The notes beneath the pieces are model-generated. The model did no database searches and had not been told where the DNA came from. It worked only from the letters and a program-made list of their open reading frames with translations. DNA of 64,000 nucleotides. Origin: Impatiens glandulifera (lineage: Eukaryota > Streptophyta > Magnoliopsida > Ericales > Balsaminaceae). Positions 35,004 to 45,689 of this stretch are shown in pieces (position 1 is the first letter of the stretch; the number at the start of each line of letters is the position of its first letter). The position numbers were made by a program, and so were the translations under genes. The stretch is taken from assembly GCF_907164915.1 (NCBI RefSeq), contig NC_061867.1, positions 35,027,751 through 35,091,750 of the forward strand. The letters are read 5' to 3'.

Positions 35004-36492
35004 TGCTGGGTCAAATTTATCATGACTATCGTTATTTTGATGATGTATGAGTAAAACTTAATTATGATGTTTAAATATGAATGAAGTTAAGTCGTCTAAT
35101 TGTTTCTATGCAAGTGCATCAGATTTGGCTAAGTTAGACGTGGTCTAAGCAGGCTAATTAGACGTGTAAGTCTAATAGATACGTAGTTAGACGTGTCAGT
35201 CTAACAGATACGTAGTTAGACGTGTTATTCTAATAGATACGTAGTTAGACGTGTCAGTCTAACAGATATGTAGTTAGTCGTGTCAATCTATCAGATACGT
35301 AGTTAGACGTGTTAGTCTAACAGATACGTAGTTAGACGTGTCATTCTAATAGATACGTAGTTAGACGTGTCAGTCTAACAAATACGTAGTTAGCCGTGTC
35401 AATCTATCAGATACGTAGTTAGACGTGCTAGTGTAACAGATACGTAGTTAGGTGTGTTAGTCTAACAGATACGTAGTTAGACGTGTCAGTCTAACAGATA
35501 CGTAGTTAGACGTGTCAGTCTAACAGATACGTAGTTAAACGTGTCAGTCTAATAGACATGAAGTTAGACATTGGCGTCTAACTCCTTTAGATTAGTCTGA
35601 AGTGATGGAAGGTTAGACGTTGCAGTCTAACTACATTAGACGTGGTAGTCTAATGGGATGCGTACTTAGACGGTGCAGTCTAACTCCATTAGAGGTGGTA
35701 GTCTAATGGATCTCTTTGATAGACGTTGACGTCTAACTCTATTAGACTTGGTGGTCTAATGGAGCACGTCTAATGCCTCACTTCAGCAGCCTTCTGAAGT
35801 TAGCATACGTCTACCCACGATCAACTAGTTGTACGTTACTCCTACTCCACTTTCTCTTGCAGATCAGTATGCCAGTTACTTGCATCAAATGAATGAACGC
35901 CACGTACGCAAATATTACTCTCACTACTTGTTTAGTACCAAACAGTTACAGAAGGATATCCCGCGCATTACCATTTAGTATGGCCACGATCCAGAAGTAT
36001 AGAGTTTTTTGTACTTTGTCCTTTAGGCGGCCATCCTATGGGCGCGTGCCACGTGTCCATGCAGAAGATTTGACCGTTGTACATCATATTCAAGTTTAAG
36101 AGAAAGAATAAAAAACAGTGTTTTAGCTGAGAGATATTTTTAATCATATTGTAAGTTGAACAGAGTATGTTCTGTTAAATAGAGTGTTAGTTATTCAGTG
36201 AACTGTATTTGATTCAAGAAGTTTAGTGAAATCCTTCCGGTTGTTGGAAGAAGGGGGACCATCCATAAATATCTTGATGTGTTCTTTCCTTCTGTCTTTC
36301 ATTATTCATTAGTTCAAGGCTTCAAACCCAAACAAATAAACAATTCTGCACTTGGATCGTTTTAAGTGTTTGTGAAGGTTTGCGGAGAATAGAAAGTGAT
36401 AGTAATCCCTATCAAAATTTCTATCAAACTGTTTTTCTGTAGTTGTCATTAATAGTTAGACCACGTCTATATTGATTACACCGATCCTATCA
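35004..36492 (+). mobile_element. Right LTR of E1 (subtype with 29-bp units), promoter deleted
   Basis: It starts TGCTGGGTCAAAT and ends CCTATCA. It carries about 14-15 units of the 29-bp array, then hairpin-bearing unique sequence, GCCACGTACGC and CCACGTGTCC (36049-36058). Compared with E2's right LTR about 110 bases are missing right after GACCGTTG (36077), removing the TATA-like region and transcription start. The leader stem block is also shortened (GAAGGGGG then CATCCATAAA). Confidence 0.8.
35156..35585 (+). repeat. Hairpin minisatellite, ~14 units of 29 bp
   Basis: The unit core is GTTAGAC-GTGTCA-GTCTAAC (7-bp stem, 6-base loop), one base longer than the 28-bp subtype. A four-unit higher-order pattern (ATTCTAAT, CAGTCTAAC, CAATCTATC, TAGTCTAAC type endings) occurs twice between about 35220 and 35450. 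The first unit ends ATTAGAC...GTCTAAT, a paired change in both arms. Confidence 0.9.
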
Positions 36493-37211
36493 ATGGTAAT
36501 ATAGTTTTTAAATATTTTCTCAACATTAGTTCCACATTTTATTAAATCAATTTACATAAAAAGTTCTTAAAAAATAGATATTTTATTTAGTTTATTTAGA
36601 ATTTATTTCTAGTGACTTAACTCATTCATCAATAAACACTTGATTTTCAGTTTGATCAAATACACCCTTAGTTTATATTTTGACTTTTGAGCCTTATTTG
36701 TGCATGTGTACCATAATTTGTATAGAGGAAAGAAAAGTTGTTGAAGAAGCAACAAGGCAAGCTCTTCTTCTTGATAATATGATGACTATTATGGATGGGT
36801 TTGATGCAGGACGCTCTCTTCGTGAGTGGTATCATTATGTGTTTCTTAAAATAAATTGGTGGTTTCTCATTGAGGCTTGTATTCATATACAAATTCATTA
36901 TAGCATCATTTCAAATAGGGACAATGTTATGTTTTGACAATATTTTGGAACCTAGATAATATATTTTCAAGGTTATCCTTGTGGGATTTAAGACACATAA
37001 TGTACAGTATAAGAAAATATTATACTTAGAGGAAATGTACATTATAAAGACAACTATATGGACCTACATTAGATATATCAGGACTTCAAATACAAATTAC
37101 ATTGGATGTTACGGAAGGTGCAAAGTTTTGCTTGACCTTCATGTAAGCCTGTAAGGTCAGCCTGCTGGAGCTTTTTGCTTCTTGCATCGCATGAGCAAGT
37201 TTAATGTATAC
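36493..37211. repeat. Flank duplicated with E1 and E2
   Basis: This recurs almost unchanged at 58158-58872 directly after E2, so it was copied together with the LTR unit. It contains an 85-codon plus-strand frame (36680-36937, present also at 58345-58602) with VVEEATRQALLLDNMMTIMD, which I do not recognise and which lacks family landmarks. No other gene is visible. Confidence 0.85.
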
Positions 37212-37239
37212 AGCTTTGCAGAAATAAAGATAGAGTGAA

Positions 37240-37960
37240 AAAGTACATACTAATGGATGAAGTGAAATATTTTGGAGCTATTTTGAAATGTCATTTTGTG
37301 TAAATTTTGACATGTTTTTTAATATTTTTGAAACATTAGTACTTGATAAATTTAATTTGTAAATGTATTTTGCAAATTTGTAATGAATTATGTTAGTTTA
37401 CTATGAATTGATCATATACTTAATAATTGTTTTGGTTATTATATATATATATATAAAATCATTTTAAAATGAATTCAACTGAATTGTAATATTAGTTTTT
37501 GAAATTACAAACAGAAGGTTGCAAAAATTATGCAAAATTTGAAAATATATTATATAGAATTATGGAAATCGTGTATTTCAAATAATGTAAATGGAGTTGT
37601 ATAAATTATTGTTAATAGTATTGCAAAGTTGTGAATAAAGTAATTGCATTAATAAAATAGGACAACGAATTAAGTATGCAGCCCATAAACACACTCAACA
37701 ATTTAACCAGACGAAGAATTTGCCGCTTGACGGGCTTGAACCCATGAACTTAGGGTTAGTATCTGTCTCTTATTGTCGGAATAGTTGCAATATTATCAAT
37801 AATATGAATTTAGTTGTGACAATACGAAAATAGTTACAGATCAATTACATAAGTTTAATGCAAATGATAATGCTATAATATACGAAAATATAAATTAGGT
37901 AATATAAATAGAATTTCAAACTAAATAATATAATTGCAGACATATTTGTAATTTATTATG
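37240..37960. repeat. Dispersed AT-rich repeat Y, copy 2 (with insertion)
   Basis: It aligns with 27889-28445. It differs by a short AT-rich insertion near 37430-37460 and by the SINE-like insertion at 37653-37778. It has no coding content. Confidence 0.7.
37653..37778 (-). mobile_element. SINE-like insertion with tRNA-type B box
   Basis: About 126 bases are present here and absent from the paralogous site in repeat Y copy 1 (near 28270), which marks it as an insertion. On the minus strand it contains GGGTTCAAGCCC (complement of 37732-37743), fitting the Pol III B-box GGTTCRANYCC, and CTGGTTAAATTGTTGAGTG, shared with the repeats at 1-1.6 kb. No A box or clear target duplication was found. 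Confidence 0.5.
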
Positions 37961-39176
37961 CAAATTATAAATATATATATTACAAAAAGTATTACATTAC
38001 AAAATTTAATAAGTTATTTCAAAGAGTGTTGTATTACGTAATTTTATAGGATAATATAGTTTTTGTTGAATATATTTTTCATAAAAAATAAAGTTTATTG
38101 CTTCATTTTTATATATTTGTTATATTGAATATTGCGAAAGAAATTGTTGTATATAATTTAATAAGTTATTACAGTTATGGTGAATATATTTTTATTATTA
38201 ATAGATTCATCTTATTGAAATTATTATTGCAAAACAATGGATTTATTAATAAAAATATATATATTACAAAAATTTTGACAAATACATATTCACCATGGTT
38301 AGTTAAAATTTTAGAAAAAGTTAATTTTCTACATTATATCTAGATTTCGTGAAATTGATGTTGAATTAATTATTGTAAACACTAATGCAAATTTGCAACC
38401 GGGTATTTTCAATGTTTAGGTGTTATTACAAATTTGGTTACGAAGTTCCAAACTAATGCTAAGTCAATTGCCAAATTCAGTTTGTAATGCAAAAATAGTT
38501 CTTGGGAACTTGTTACAAATAAACAGTTTTTTTAGATCAACAAGTTTTCTTGTCTTAATCTTTTCGATAATATAGCCTCTTGTTTCATTGCATCTACAAC
38601 AACTTTTTTCAAATTATTCTTATTAAAAAAATGGGTAAAGTGTGCATCATTAGAATCCTCACTTATAACATAGTCATCTTCATCTACCAGATTAGAGGTC
38701 TTCTAATTCAACTTCAACATCTCTAGTAATATCATTATGAATTTCATTAACAATATGATCATCAACTTCAACATCAGTTTTTTCACCAACGTTATAATCA
38801 ACAGAATTATAATGTGTGACAATCTTCTTCAATCACCCCCTTCATACACTATAGTGAATGGCATAATTAAGATGAGTTATTTTATCAATTTCAGTACCAA
38901 AAAAAAAATTAAAAATAATATCCTTCATTATCATATATGTAGATTCATTATTTACTCCAAAGAAAATGTAATTTTTTACTTTTTTAATCCAACTTAATTT
39001 TTTTTCCGGAAATGTGTACAAACGCAAGACATTCAAAAAATCTTAAATGACTTATTGAGTGAGTGATATTGCAATAGGCATTTTGAGATATCTTTCTTTT
39101 ATTGAAGTTGTAAATCTCATATTTTGAATATAGAAAACTGCTTCAAGACTTTTTACGTGGACAACATCTTCTAATA
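37961..39176. other. AT-rich spacer, no gene recognised
   Basis: Short frames on both strands are driven by composition. A minus-strand frame (38842-39036) with IFFGVNNEST faintly recalls FAR1/MULE-type proteins but is too short and degenerate to call. Confidence 0.4.
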
Positions 39177-42100
39177 AATATTTCCCAAGTCAATCCTCAC
39201 ATAAATATGATTTTAAAAATCATAATTGTTAACCCTTGACGTATTTTCTCTTTAATGAATCATCGATAAAATATTAATAATTGCAAGGTCTCTATCACTT
39301 TCCATTTGTGATTATATATTTATCAATTCAGAAAGTACAATTTAAAGGGAAATTTTCTTACACGACAAAAATAACTTAACAAAATAAATGACAACATACG
39401 ACAAAAGAGTGAAAATGAATTGGAATACAAAATTGAAATTGAAATCAAAATAATTAATTGTTTTAGAGAGGTGTAACTCATTTTATTTATTCACTAAATC
39501 GCGCAAAATACAACTTAGTGAAAATAAAAAAGGAGAGGAACAAAAAAAAGAAATTGGCCCAAGAGAAATACTAATTTCTTGGGATCCCTCTTGTTCTTGT
39601 TTAATCATCCTCGTTTCAAGGGGGCTGCCGACTGCTCCTTCCGAATATGTGATTTTAGAGGATGAATTTGCGTGGAAATTATATAAATATATATAAAATT
39701 TTATAAAGAATCTCCATTCCATCTTTGATTCCGTAGAGAATCGTCTTTGTTTCTCCACTCGAGTAGGTGCTTTGGTTGACTTTGATTCATCAAGGGACCA
39801 GTCCCAAAGCTTCTATCAAGTGGGCATGCCCCGCCCGAAAGTAGTTTTCATAGGGACGGTAGATTGTATTTGATTAGAAGGAAATTAATCTAAAAATTAG
39901 ATAAGATCGAATAGACTCAAGAAACCACATGAATTAGATAACAAACATCTACTACTAGCACAAGTAATTTCCTCTCTCATAATCGTACTACCACATTTGA
40001 GGAATCTTAAAAAACAACCAACAAAATAAAGAGATTTTGAGAAATATATATTGAATTTATCATATATTTAACTCCTATAAGAATTTGTCATATACTTAAC
40101 TTCTTAATTTTTATTTTGATAAACAAAATGTTATTAGTTTTAAGTTTAAAATAATTTAACTATATAAGAGAATTATAATAAATATATATAAATATATTTG
40201 AAGTCAAATAACTTTTTTATATAATTACTAAAAGAAGATTAAAATATCAAGTAAACAAGTAATTATGTAATCTATATGACATCTCCATAATTTAATTTGA
40301 TCATATCAATAACTTAAATAAGAAAAAAAATAATTGTGTAATCTTTATGAGATCTCCATAATTTAATTTGATCATATCAACAATTTAATTAAGAAAAATA
40401 ATTAATAGTGTAATCTAAATGAGATCTCCATAATTTAATTTGATCATATGAACTATTTAAATAAGTGGATAGATAAGAATTTTACATATTCTATCTTACA
40501 TAATTCATATTTCTTCACTAATGAGTGCTTTTAGAGAGAAAGTAGGAGGAACACTTTAGAGTCATATAGCAAAAATATGTGGTGATTTTGCTTAGAAAAA
40601 TCTAAGAACATATTTATATGAAATATGAGGGTTTTCCTTCCCAATATGCGCATGTGCCTAATTCGGTCCAACTGTGGGTGCATGAGCCTTTTCAACCCAA
40701 CCTTTGTATGTAAGTTCTCAATCAAAGGTTGGGCCGAGATATTCTATATTCCTAGAGTTGGGTCGGATTAGGATCACACGTATATTGAGGAGCAAACCCT
40801 AATATTGCGTATAAATATGTGTTTTGTATAAGCATACAATTTCGCAAATATTTGATTATATGCAACTAAAGTTTTGCATCTTCTTCGTTCACTATAAGCA
40901 CTCACAAGATATCACTATCGTACTAGTTTATTAATGTTTGTGACTTGAGTTTTCACATAGATATTTTAGATTTATCATGTTTTTAAATTCCGATCTAAGA
41001 GGTGACATGTTAAAAAATTGTTTGGATACATCTTCACTTCTTAACAATCTAACAAAATTTAAAGTGCATATTCTAGACTAAATCAAAAAAAATATAAGAT
41101 ATAATATAGTGTGTATACATTTTATTAAAGTTTTAGTGATAAATTATTAAAGATTAAAATTCAATAATTTTTAATTTGTTAAACTAGTTACAAATATATA
41201 AAATTTATATTTTATATTCTAAATATTTCTTTAAATTAGATATTGGACGTATTAAATATTCTTGTGTAAAAACAGATTTTCAAATACAAACATGGTCCCT
41301 AAGATACTAAGCTCACTCTTGTCTCACGAGTTAATCTTGCGAAAATAGATTATGAATTATGCTATAATATCTGCCCTTATATGTTTATGTACCTTTCAAT
41401 TATAAAACAACATGTAAAACACCCATAGTTTGAATTAGGCTTTTAACATTAAATTAAAGAAGGTCCTGTGACTAAAAATTAGTAAAAATAATTTTTTGTT
41501 AATAATTTGTAGTTCATGTCGAATGGCTCCACAAAGGTCAAACATAGAGATTTCCTTATTTATCCTTAAAAAATATATTATTTTCATTTATGCTTATATT
41601 TATAATTCAAATGTAATATTTCTCTAGAAAGAAGACATATTGGTTTTTATTAAATTTAACTTATACTTTAACTATCTATCAAATGTCTCTTGATTGTACT
41701 CCAATTTCCAATCTTGATCATCAATCGTATTGAAAACTAATAAATATACTTTCCATACTTATTCATAATTTAAAGAAAATTAATAATATGACAAATTTTA
41801 TAATAATATGACATTTAAAATATCTTTATATAATATTATTAAATTATGTTGACTCATATGGGTTTTGATTGGGCCTAAGTTCGCGGTGTATTAAAATTAA
41901 ATACTAATTTTTTGATATTAAGCTCATTAGACCTAGTTATGTGACCTAAAATATATGGTATTTGTTAGAGTTTTGTTAACACATATAATATTTCTCATTA
42001 TTCATTTCTAAATTGTAATCTCATATTTTAACCAAGATATTTATCCCATTAGGCCCAGTTATGTGACCTATAACTGAGCAAGATTTGAGCTCTACTGAAA

Positions 42101-43560
42101 CAACAAGATTTATGGGAATCGTTGAAGTTATAGTAGTAGAAATAAAAGTTGAGATAACCATTTTGGAGGAGAATGCACATTGATCATTATAATATTGTAA
42201 CAACTTATCTAAGCACATCCTGAAATGAACAATATGCATATACTTACACTTGTTTTTGAATAATGTAACTACTAATGAGAACCATAAATAGTAACAAAAA
42301 GAATACTCTAATGTAAACACTTCTAATTATAATGTTCATAACAAAATACAACATAAATTATGTGGAATATATTTAATGAAACTTTAATTGAAACACAAAA
42401 GAACTCATTTTCAAACAAAGGGATCATACTCAATTATAGAGACTATTTTATTGTGTTTTTTACATACACAGACAATTGTCATTGCATTACTTCCATCAAT
42501 TAAGGTGAAATAAAAATATAAAATCAAACATATTAATTTTGAAAGAATTAACCATATTAATTACTTACCAATTAATGTTTTAATAGATTCATTATGAATT
42601 TCTCCTGAAATCAAACAGAATATGTATAATATAGTTCATGCCAGGCCAACCAAAAAAAACATTTGAGCTATTTTGTATGAGTTATAGATTGACAAAATTA
42701 ATTTACCAAACAAAAGTTTAATAAAAAATGAATTACTTATCAATAAATAAAAAAAATCTATTCTTTATGATTTGACGATGATAGTTCTTCACACTCCTCA
42801 ATGCGTACACCATTACGGTCTGAAAAATACACAATATGTAGTGCGTAGTTTATTACTTGTTTTTTCTTAAGTAGATAAGATTTATACATCAACTTCATAA
42901 AATTGAAACTTTATAGACCAGTTTAGTTGAATGGATGATTATTGTATTAATAATACATGACCAAATTTGATATAAATATATTCGTTGATGACGAACTAAC
43001 TCTCGAGAGAGATTGATTTGATAACGCCAATTAGTCGAATGCCCAAGTACATATCGGTTTTATTAATATTTTTACAAAATGTATTACAATACACAAAAAA
43101 TAATGAGTGCAATCATGATAGTAATATTTATGTAAAAACAAATAAATGACCTACATAAACAATGATTCAATGATTTTAAGTTTAGTTCAACATAGTTCAA
43201 TATTTATAACTTTTATTCAATTAATTCAGTATTGTCATATATTTTATTTGGACATACATTAGTTATATATTTCAGTATCTCCTCCATTATTCAATTGTCG
43301 TGAACAGATCATGACGAGTTATTCAAAAACTAGCTCGGTGTGTTGATATGGTGACCTATGCAATTCCAGTCGTAGATGATGTTCCATCCACCTTTTTAGA
43401 TATCAATCAAATTACTGAAAATATAAAATGGAAAGGTGCTATGAAAAATGAGATGCAATCTCTTTAGAAGAATGAGAAGAAGGCTATTTGTTGTGATTGG
43501 ATCTTTACTAAGAAAAAAAGATTTTTCTAGAAAAAATTGATGTTCACTACAAAGCAAGAT
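39177..43560 (+). repeat. 6 kb repeat unit R, copy 4 (dispersed, truncated)
   Basis: It matches the R unit from about position 1159 of the unit (AATATTTCCCAAGTCAATCC) to its reverse transcriptase end. It lacks the LTR part and has an internal deletion of about 440 bases near 40050 (equivalent to about 14995-15436 in copy 2). Unlike the tandem copies it continues past CACTACAA-GCAAG into more reverse transcriptase. Confidence 0.9.
39483..39758 (-). other. Conserved minus-strand open frame in R copy 4 (unrecognised)
   Basis: A 91-residue counterpart of the frame at 14436-14702, again open across QRRFSTESKMEWRFF and TRMIKQEQEGSQEIS, with a different C-terminus after a frame difference in a purine run. 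Family and function are unknown. Confidence 0.25.
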
Positions 43561-44060
43561 TTGTAGTTAAAGACTACGCTCAGAAGGAAGGAGTTAATTA
43601 TAATGATATTTTCTCTTTTTGATAAATACTTGTCCATTAGAATTTCATTGTCCTTAGTGGCGTAGATGAATTTGGAGCTAGCTCAACTAGATGTGAAACC
43701 TGCATTCCTACACAGTCATTTGAATGAGGAAATTTACATGTCTCAACCAGATGGATTCAAAGTTGCAAATAAAGAAATTTGGCTTTGAAAGTTGAATAAG
43801 TTAGTGTACGAGTTGAAAAAATATCCTAGAAAATGGTACAAGTGACTTGAAATGCTTATGATGGAGCATAAGTATAGAAGAAACAAATTCAATTATTGTG
43901 TGTATTTGCATAAACTACAAGATGAGTCTTATATCTATATATTATTGTTTTAATGCTTATGATATACTGTAAGCATTAAAAAATCAATATGAAATTGACA
44001 AATTTAAAGCTCAATTGAGTAGAAAGTTCGAGATGAAAGACATGAGAAAATTAAAATTTA
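43310..44060 (+). pseudogene. pol: Copia reverse transcriptase fragment, R copy 4
   Basis: It begins like the R-unit fragments (IKWKGAMKNEMQSL, TAG, KKAICCDWIFTKK) and goes on through VVKDYAQKEGVNYNDIFS, LAQLDVKPAFLHSHLNEEIY, MSQPDGF and LNKLVYELKKYPRKWYK. These match copia RT blocks including the first catalytic Asp (LDVKxAFL). At least five stops or frame changes occur, and the YVDD block is not recognisable. It is the best evidence that the R unit derives from a copia element. Confidence 0.8.
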
Positions 44061-44499
44061 AAAATTGTTTAGATTTCATAAATATCTTGAGCGTTTGAGT
44101 TGGTGTAGAAGAGCACCAATTGGAAGCACTTAAAAACTATTTTTTAAAGATGAAGATTTGTATTTAATATTGTGCCAATGTGGAAATTTATTTTTTTGGC
44201 ACTATTAGAATCCCACATCGAATGATGATGGGAGTAGGAGACATTTCGAGTGTGACATGTTTCAAAACTCTCATTCTTTTGTTTTGATGCACCCAATATT
44301 TGTATCTTTTTTTCCTTATTATAAATTACTTAATTAAACTTATAACAAATCACTAATCAAATTTATTAAACTAAAAAAATATAAATATGTGGTCAGTATT
44401 AATCTCTTTAAAAATTATTGATATTACTCATTTTATATATGGTATATAACAAAATTTTAAAAAATGTTATTAACCATATTTATGTGGTCAATATTAACC
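44061..44499. other. Spacer, nothing recognised
   Basis: AT-rich sequence between the copia fragment and gypsy element G1. It includes ATCCCACATCG at about 44211, discussed under rejected observations. Confidence 0.5.
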
Positions 44500-45061
44500 G
44501 CCAGGTGATGAAGATTCTTCAGGAAAAGAATCTAATCAAACTATTTCCCCATGAATGGATAGATCATTCTTGGGAAATTATGAGAATGCTTGGTGCGACT
44601 ACCATCAAGCATAGGGCCACACCACTAATAGTTGCAGTGCCCTCAAGCACCTGTTCTAGGATTTGATCGATCAAAACATGATGCCCAAGCCGAAAATAGT
44701 AAAGAATCCACTACCGGATACCGAAGTCAATATGTTCACCATTGATGAAGTATTCCTGGACTCCAATGTGTTATTGAACCTAATCCATAACACCGAACTA
44801 GAGATCAACATGATCAATCCCTAGTCCAAAGAGAAGTCCAAAGCCCGCTATAGTGAGACCTCTAAATGGTGGAAGTCAAAAACGATTCCACACATATACG
44901 CCCCGATAGACATTGCGACAATATGTGGTGGAACGGATTTTCAACACAGTTTTATGAAAACCACACCAGCCAACGTGCCATTTACTTCCCAACTTGTTGT
45001 AGGAATTAGGGGAGAGAATGAACCTAGAAATCTTAACCTAGGATACAGCCTCCTAAGTTAA
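44500..45061 (+). pseudogene. Gypsy gag/pol linker region, degenerate
   Basis: Fragments such as EKNLIKLFPHEWIDHSWEIM and, just upstream of the protease, VPFTSQLVVGIRGENEPRNL are gypsy-like in position but broken by many stops and shifts. No zinc knuckle was identified. Confidence 0.4.
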
Positions 45062-45457
45062 ATGAAAAAGACAAATGCCAACACTTCTATCTGGGGATTC
45101 ATGATATACTCTATCGAGCACACGAAAGATGTCCTCAACGAGTTAAGAGAGGCTAACGTCCTTGCCAACACCACCCATGAGGAACTAGTAGGGATCATAT
45201 TCGCTAGATCAGAACACAACATGATCGACTTTAAAGACAAGGATCTTCTATTAGTCGAATCAAACAATGATAAAGTCCTTTACATTTATGTGCAAATGGA
45301 GGAAAAGATCGTTCTAAAGGTCTTAATAGACAACGAATCTGCTCTCAATATATGTCCTTGGCAGACTCTTGAGAAGATTGGAGTATCCCAAGACAAAATC
45401 ATACCTTCTAACTTGTGTGTCAAATATTTTGACAACTCTCGCCTTGAGATACTGTGA
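45062..45457 (+). pseudogene. pol: Gypsy retropepsin-like protease (G1)
   Basis: The 131-residue frame carries a typical Tat-lineage pattern: NTSIWGFMIYS near the start, IDFKDKDLLL, then VLIDNESALNICPWQTLEKI and CVKYFDNSRLE. Retroviral-type aspartic proteases use D-T/N-G-S; here the motif is DNES (45329-45340), so the invariant Gly is Glu and activity would be lost. The natural frame probably continued upstream, since similarity starts before this Met. It stops at 45455-45457. Confidence 0.8.
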
Positions 45458-45689
45458 TCGATGAAAGTAGATATCTTTCTCCTCTTAAGTGTAGAGAGAT
45501 GTTAAATATTGAACATTGTAAGAAACCTAAGAATAATGATATTGTTTAATCATCTTCTCTTATATGTAATAAATTCCTCGATGTAACACAAGAAGTAGAC
45601 ATTGAATCTATAAGTAAAAATGATTTTTCCTTTTACTCTAATTTACATTTCAAAACCAAACACTTCTTTGAAACTGAGGATGAGATTGT

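Larger units (their letters stand above)
32307..36492 (+). mobile_element. LTR unit E1 (two LTRs around an orphan ORF, no pol)
   Basis: The layout is left LTR 32307-33824 (TG...CA), internal 33825-35003 and right LTR 35004-36492 (TG...CA), with a purine tract AAAAAGGAGGAAAT before the right LTR. The internal part encodes only an orphan ORF; no protease, integrase, reverse transcriptase or gag is seen. No tRNA primer-binding site follows the left LTR, and no 5-bp target duplication is visible (left flank GAATC, right flank ATGGT). The two LTRs are of different subtypes (28-bp versus 29-bp minisatellite). Either it is an old non-autonomous element or a chimera of two LTRs from different elements. 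A near copy (E2) lies at 53667-58157. Confidence 0.75.

Noticed and set aside
36680..36937. 85-residue frame conserved beside E1 and E2
   Set aside because: Conservation is explained by the recent block duplication. No motif or codon evidence supports a gene.
37732..37743. Possible tRNA gene on the minus strand (GGGTTCAAGCCC)
   Set aside because: Only a B-box-like motif is present. No cloverleaf or A box could be laid out, so it is treated as a SINE-like repeat.
38842..39036. Minus-strand frame with IFFGVNNEST, faintly FAR1/MULE-like
   Set aside because: The match rests on a handful of residues in AT-rich DNA, with stops on both sides and no other domain landmark.
44211..44222. ATCCCACATCG, identical to the upstream sequence element of plant snRNA promoters
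   Set aside because: No TATA box lies at the required 23-34 bases downstream and no snRNA-like sequence follows, so it is probably a chance or decayed copy.
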